Assembly (NCBI GenBank): GCA_035761165.1
Contig: DASTRO010000157.1
Span: 1-16,238 of the forward strand
Direction of reading: 5' to 3'
Source: CALCHX01 sp035761165
GTDB taxonomy: Bacteria; Gemmatimonadota; Gemmatimonadetes; Gemmatimonadales; Gemmatimonadaceae
Length of the DNA stretch: 16,238 bases
The notes below the pieces were generated by a model. The model worked only from the letters and a program-made list of their open reading frames with translations. It did no database searches and was not told the origin of the DNA. This document shows positions 14,372-16,238 of the stretch, in pieces. Position 1 is the stretch's first letter, and every line of letters starts with the position of its first letter. The position numbers and the translations under genes were made by a program.

Positions 14372-16144
14372 TCACTGCCTCCCCAGCTCCGTCAGCTGCG
14401 CCTGCAGCTCCGCCGTCCGCTCGCGCCCCAGCGCCCCCAGGCAGCGCGCCCGCGACTCGGCCCACAGCGCGCCCTCGCGGCCGCGGCCGCGGGCCGCGCA
14501 CGTCTCGTCGCGCTCGATGAGCCACTGCCGCTGGGCGGCTCGCAGGCGCTGGACGACCGGCGGATCGGGGGCGCCGGGGGCGACGCCGGCACGGCGGCGC
14601 AGCTCGCGGATGAGCTCTCCGTAGACCGCGTTCAGCCGCGCGTCGTAGTCGATGAGGCGGGCCAGCAGGCAGGCGCGCTGGTTCGGCAGGCCCGGTGTGG
14701 CGCAGCGGGCATCGATCCCGGAGCCGCGCGGCGGCGGTGGGCTCGCCGCACCGCCGCCGGCAATGCTGTCGGGCGCAGCGCCGCGCCGCGCGCTGTCCGC
14801 CGGCACCGCCCGCGCCGCCGCGGCCAGGTCGGCCACCAGCTCCCGCTCCGGCGCCACCTCGCCCATCGCCCCCACCTCTCCCCCTTCCACACGCTCGCCG
14901 CCGGTCACCACCCCCCCCCGCCCCCCGAGCACGACCAGCAGCGCCACCGCGGCGGCCAGCACCAGCACCCCGCCGCCGGCCGCGGCGAGCCGGCGGCGCG
15001 ACCGCCGCCGCCGCAGCGATGGCGGCGTCCAGGCGTACGGCCCGTCCAGCCGCACGCTCTGCCAGGCGAGCGTGTCCGCGCTCGGGGCGCCGGCATCCAT
15101 CTCCTCCTCCTCCCCCCCCGCCGCGCCCGCCGCGCCCGCCGCGCCCGCCGCGGCCTCAGTGCCCTCAGTGCCCTCAGTGCCCTCAGTGCCCTCAGTGCCC
15201 TCCATCCGCAGCGTCTGCGCGTGCTGCTCCTGCACCGCCTCCGTGGGCAGCACGGCCGGCGTGGGCGTGCGCACCGGGCGGGGCGGGATGCGCGCCACGT
15301 CGGGCGGGGCGAGCAGGGCGGCCAGCATCGCCGCGGCGTCCGGCCAGCGCGCCTCGCGATCGCGCGGCAGCGCCCCCTCCACGGCGTTCACCACCGGCGT
15401 CGGCAGGTCGGGGCGGACGGTGTCGAGCAGCGGCAGGTCGGTGTGGCGCTGCCGGTAGAGGATCTCGTAGAGGTTGGTGGTGCCCCACGGGAAGCGCCCG
15501 GTGAGCATCTCCCACCCCACGAGCCCCAGGCTGTAGAGGTCGCTCCGCCCATCCACCCGCTCCCCGCCCAGCTGCTCGGGCGACATGTACGCCGGCGTGC
15601 CGATGACCGCGCCCGTGGTCGTCAGCTTCGGGTCGGTGTGGAGCGAGACCGCGGAGCCGAAGTCGGAGAGGAGGGCGCGACCGGTGGCGGCCTCCAGGTA
15701 GACGTTCTCCGGCTTGACGTCGCGATGCACGATGCCGTGGCCGTGGGCGAAGTGCAGCGCGCGCGTCAGGTCGCGGAGGATGCGCACCGCCTGCTCGGTG
15801 GGGAGCGCGCCGTCGCGGGCGAGCACCTCGCGCAGCGTGGGGCCGGCGACGTACTGCATGACGAGCGCGAGGCTGCCCCCCGCCAGCCGCCGCACCGCGT
15901 AGATGGTGACGATGTTGGGGTTGTGCGGCAGGCTGGCGAGCAGCCGCGCCTCCTGCGCGCTGCGCTCCAGCAGCTCGTCGTCGGCGCGGGCGGCACGCAC
16001 GAGCTTGATGGCGACCTCGCGGTCCAGCGCCCGGTCGCGCGCGCGGTAGACCTCGGCGCTGCTCCCCCGACCGAGCTCGCCGAAGATCACGTAGTCCGCC
16101 GAGAGCTCGCGCAGCTCGGCCGGCTCTTCCTCGCGCCGCTGCAC
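14372..16144 (-). CDS. Transmembrane Ser/Thr protein kinase with LprI/DUF1311-like extracytoplasmic domain
   Basis: A 590-residue PknB-type kinase. Kinase landmarks: glycine loop GRGSSAEV (25-32), VAIK Lys47, HRDVKPEN (140-147, catalytic Asp142), DFG (161-163), GTPAYMSPEQ (182-191) and DLYSLG (202-207); all needed residues are present. A juxtamembrane linker holds a Glu-Gly-Thr tandem (315-330), Ala-Gly triplets and an acidic patch. One membrane helix (about 386-407) follows RRRRSRRR. The outside part ends in a domain (480-585) with Cys481, Cys492, Cys549 and Cys568, LIDYDARLNAVYGELI and AAQRQWLIERDETC, the signature of LprI/DUF1311 lysozyme-inhibitor-like proteins. This is likely the sensor, perhaps for cell wall or envelope stress; inference. 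Start is GTG at 16144 with GAGG about 12 bases upstream. Confidence 0.92.
   Translation of the reverse strand: MQRREEEPAELRELSADYVIFGELGRGSSAEVYRARDRALDREVAIKLVRAARADDELLERSAQEARLLASLPHNPNIVTIYAVRRLAGGSLALVMQYVAGPTLREVLARDGALPTEQAVRILRDLTRALHFAHGHGIVHRDVKPENVYLEAATGRALLSDFGSAVSLHTDPKLTTTGAVIGTPAYMSPEQLGGERVDGRSDLYSLGLVGWEMLTGRFPWGTTNLYEILYRQRHTDLPLLDTVRPDLPTPVVNAVEGALPRDREARWPDAAAMLAALLAPPDVARIPPRPVRTPTPAVLPTEAVQEQHAQTLRMEGTEGTEGTEGTEGTEAAAGAAGAAGAAGGEEEEMDAGAPSADTLAWQSVRLDGPYAWTPPSLRRRRSRRRLAAAGGGVLVLAAAVALLVVLGGRGGVVTGGERVEGGEVGAMGEVAPERELVADLAAAARAVPADSARRGAAPDSIAGGGAASPPPPRGSGIDARCATPGLPNQRACLLARLIDYDARLNAVYGELIRELRRRAGVAPGAPDPPVVQRLRAAQRQWLIERDETCAARGRGREGALWAESRARCLGALGRERTAELQAQLTELGRQ
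15155..15199. repeat. 9-bp tandem repeat, 5 units, in frame in the kinase
   Basis: Five exact copies of CTCAGTGCC encode Glu-Gly-Thr triplets in the kinase juxtamembrane linker. Next to it (about 15119-15150) GCCGCGCCC units encode Ala-Ala-Gly triplets. Both keep the frame. Confidence 0.9.
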
Positions 16145-16238
16145 CGTGGCGTGCCGCCTCGCTCGTCGTCGGCGCCGGCGCCGCGGCGGGCGTGCGACGG
16201 CGCGGCGGCCGACCTGAACCCGGCGCGACGGGGATGCC
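16145..16238. other. Region upstream of the kinase gene
   Basis: 94 bases with a run of CGCCGG-rich sequence. I see no promoter-like pair and no coding evidence; the frame upstream of the GTG reads only Arg-rich, uncharacteristic sequence. Confidence 0.5.

Overview
This is a very GC-rich chromosomal window (no CRISPR, no tRNA/rRNA, no insertion sequence seen) that looks like Gemmatimonadota or a neighbouring soil phylum. That assignment is inference from gene content: PadR plus duplicated FtsX/MacB-type permeases (the ADOP family), a BlaI/M56 pair with no penicillin sensor domain, a Ser/Thr kinase, and a clade-typical NirK neighbourhood. All genes but one lie on the minus strand.

Region 1 (1-4118, minus): a tightly packed nitrite reduction and nitric oxide handling operon, read from right to left: copper nitrite reductase (nirK), an FGE/SUMF1-fold protein in the nirV position, an SCO1/SenC copper-chaperone lipoprotein, a stand-alone DUF542 (ScdA/RIC N-terminal) protein, a small cupin, a four-helix membrane protein resembling a fragment of heme-copper oxidase subunit I, and a CopD-like membrane protein cut by the window edge. 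The last genes are coupled by ATGA or TGATG overlaps or a 6-base gap. Together they suggest periplasmic nitrite reduction to NO, copper supply to NirK or an oxidase, and NO sensing or protection. No NO reductase catalytic subunit is visible here.

Region 2 (4119-10069, minus): two ADOP-type ABC permeases. The left one is translationally coupled to a PadR repressor with a consensus-like promoter and almost no leader. Each permease stop codon is followed within 6-7 bases by a related repeat element: an array of GCTCGTC-like heptamers plus a GGCCCGAGGCC block.

Region 3 (10120-13520, minus): a BlaI-type repressor and an M56 membrane metallopeptidase, abutting and ended by a 13-bp-stem hairpin. 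A multi-half-site dyad overlaps the blaI -10 box. The M56 protein replaces the usual sensor with a valine-rich loop, a proline-rich linker, a beta domain and eight about 34-residue repeats carrying a (D/E)SDGD(K/R)R core.

Region 4 (13652-16144): a secreted protein of unknown function on the plus strand, and, convergent to it, a transmembrane Ser/Thr protein kinase whose extracytoplasmic end is an LprI/DUF1311-type four-cysteine domain, an unusual sensor architecture. In-frame 9-bp tandem repeats (Pro-Gly-Thr and Glu-Gly-Thr tripeptides) occur in two unrelated proteins at opposite ends of the window.
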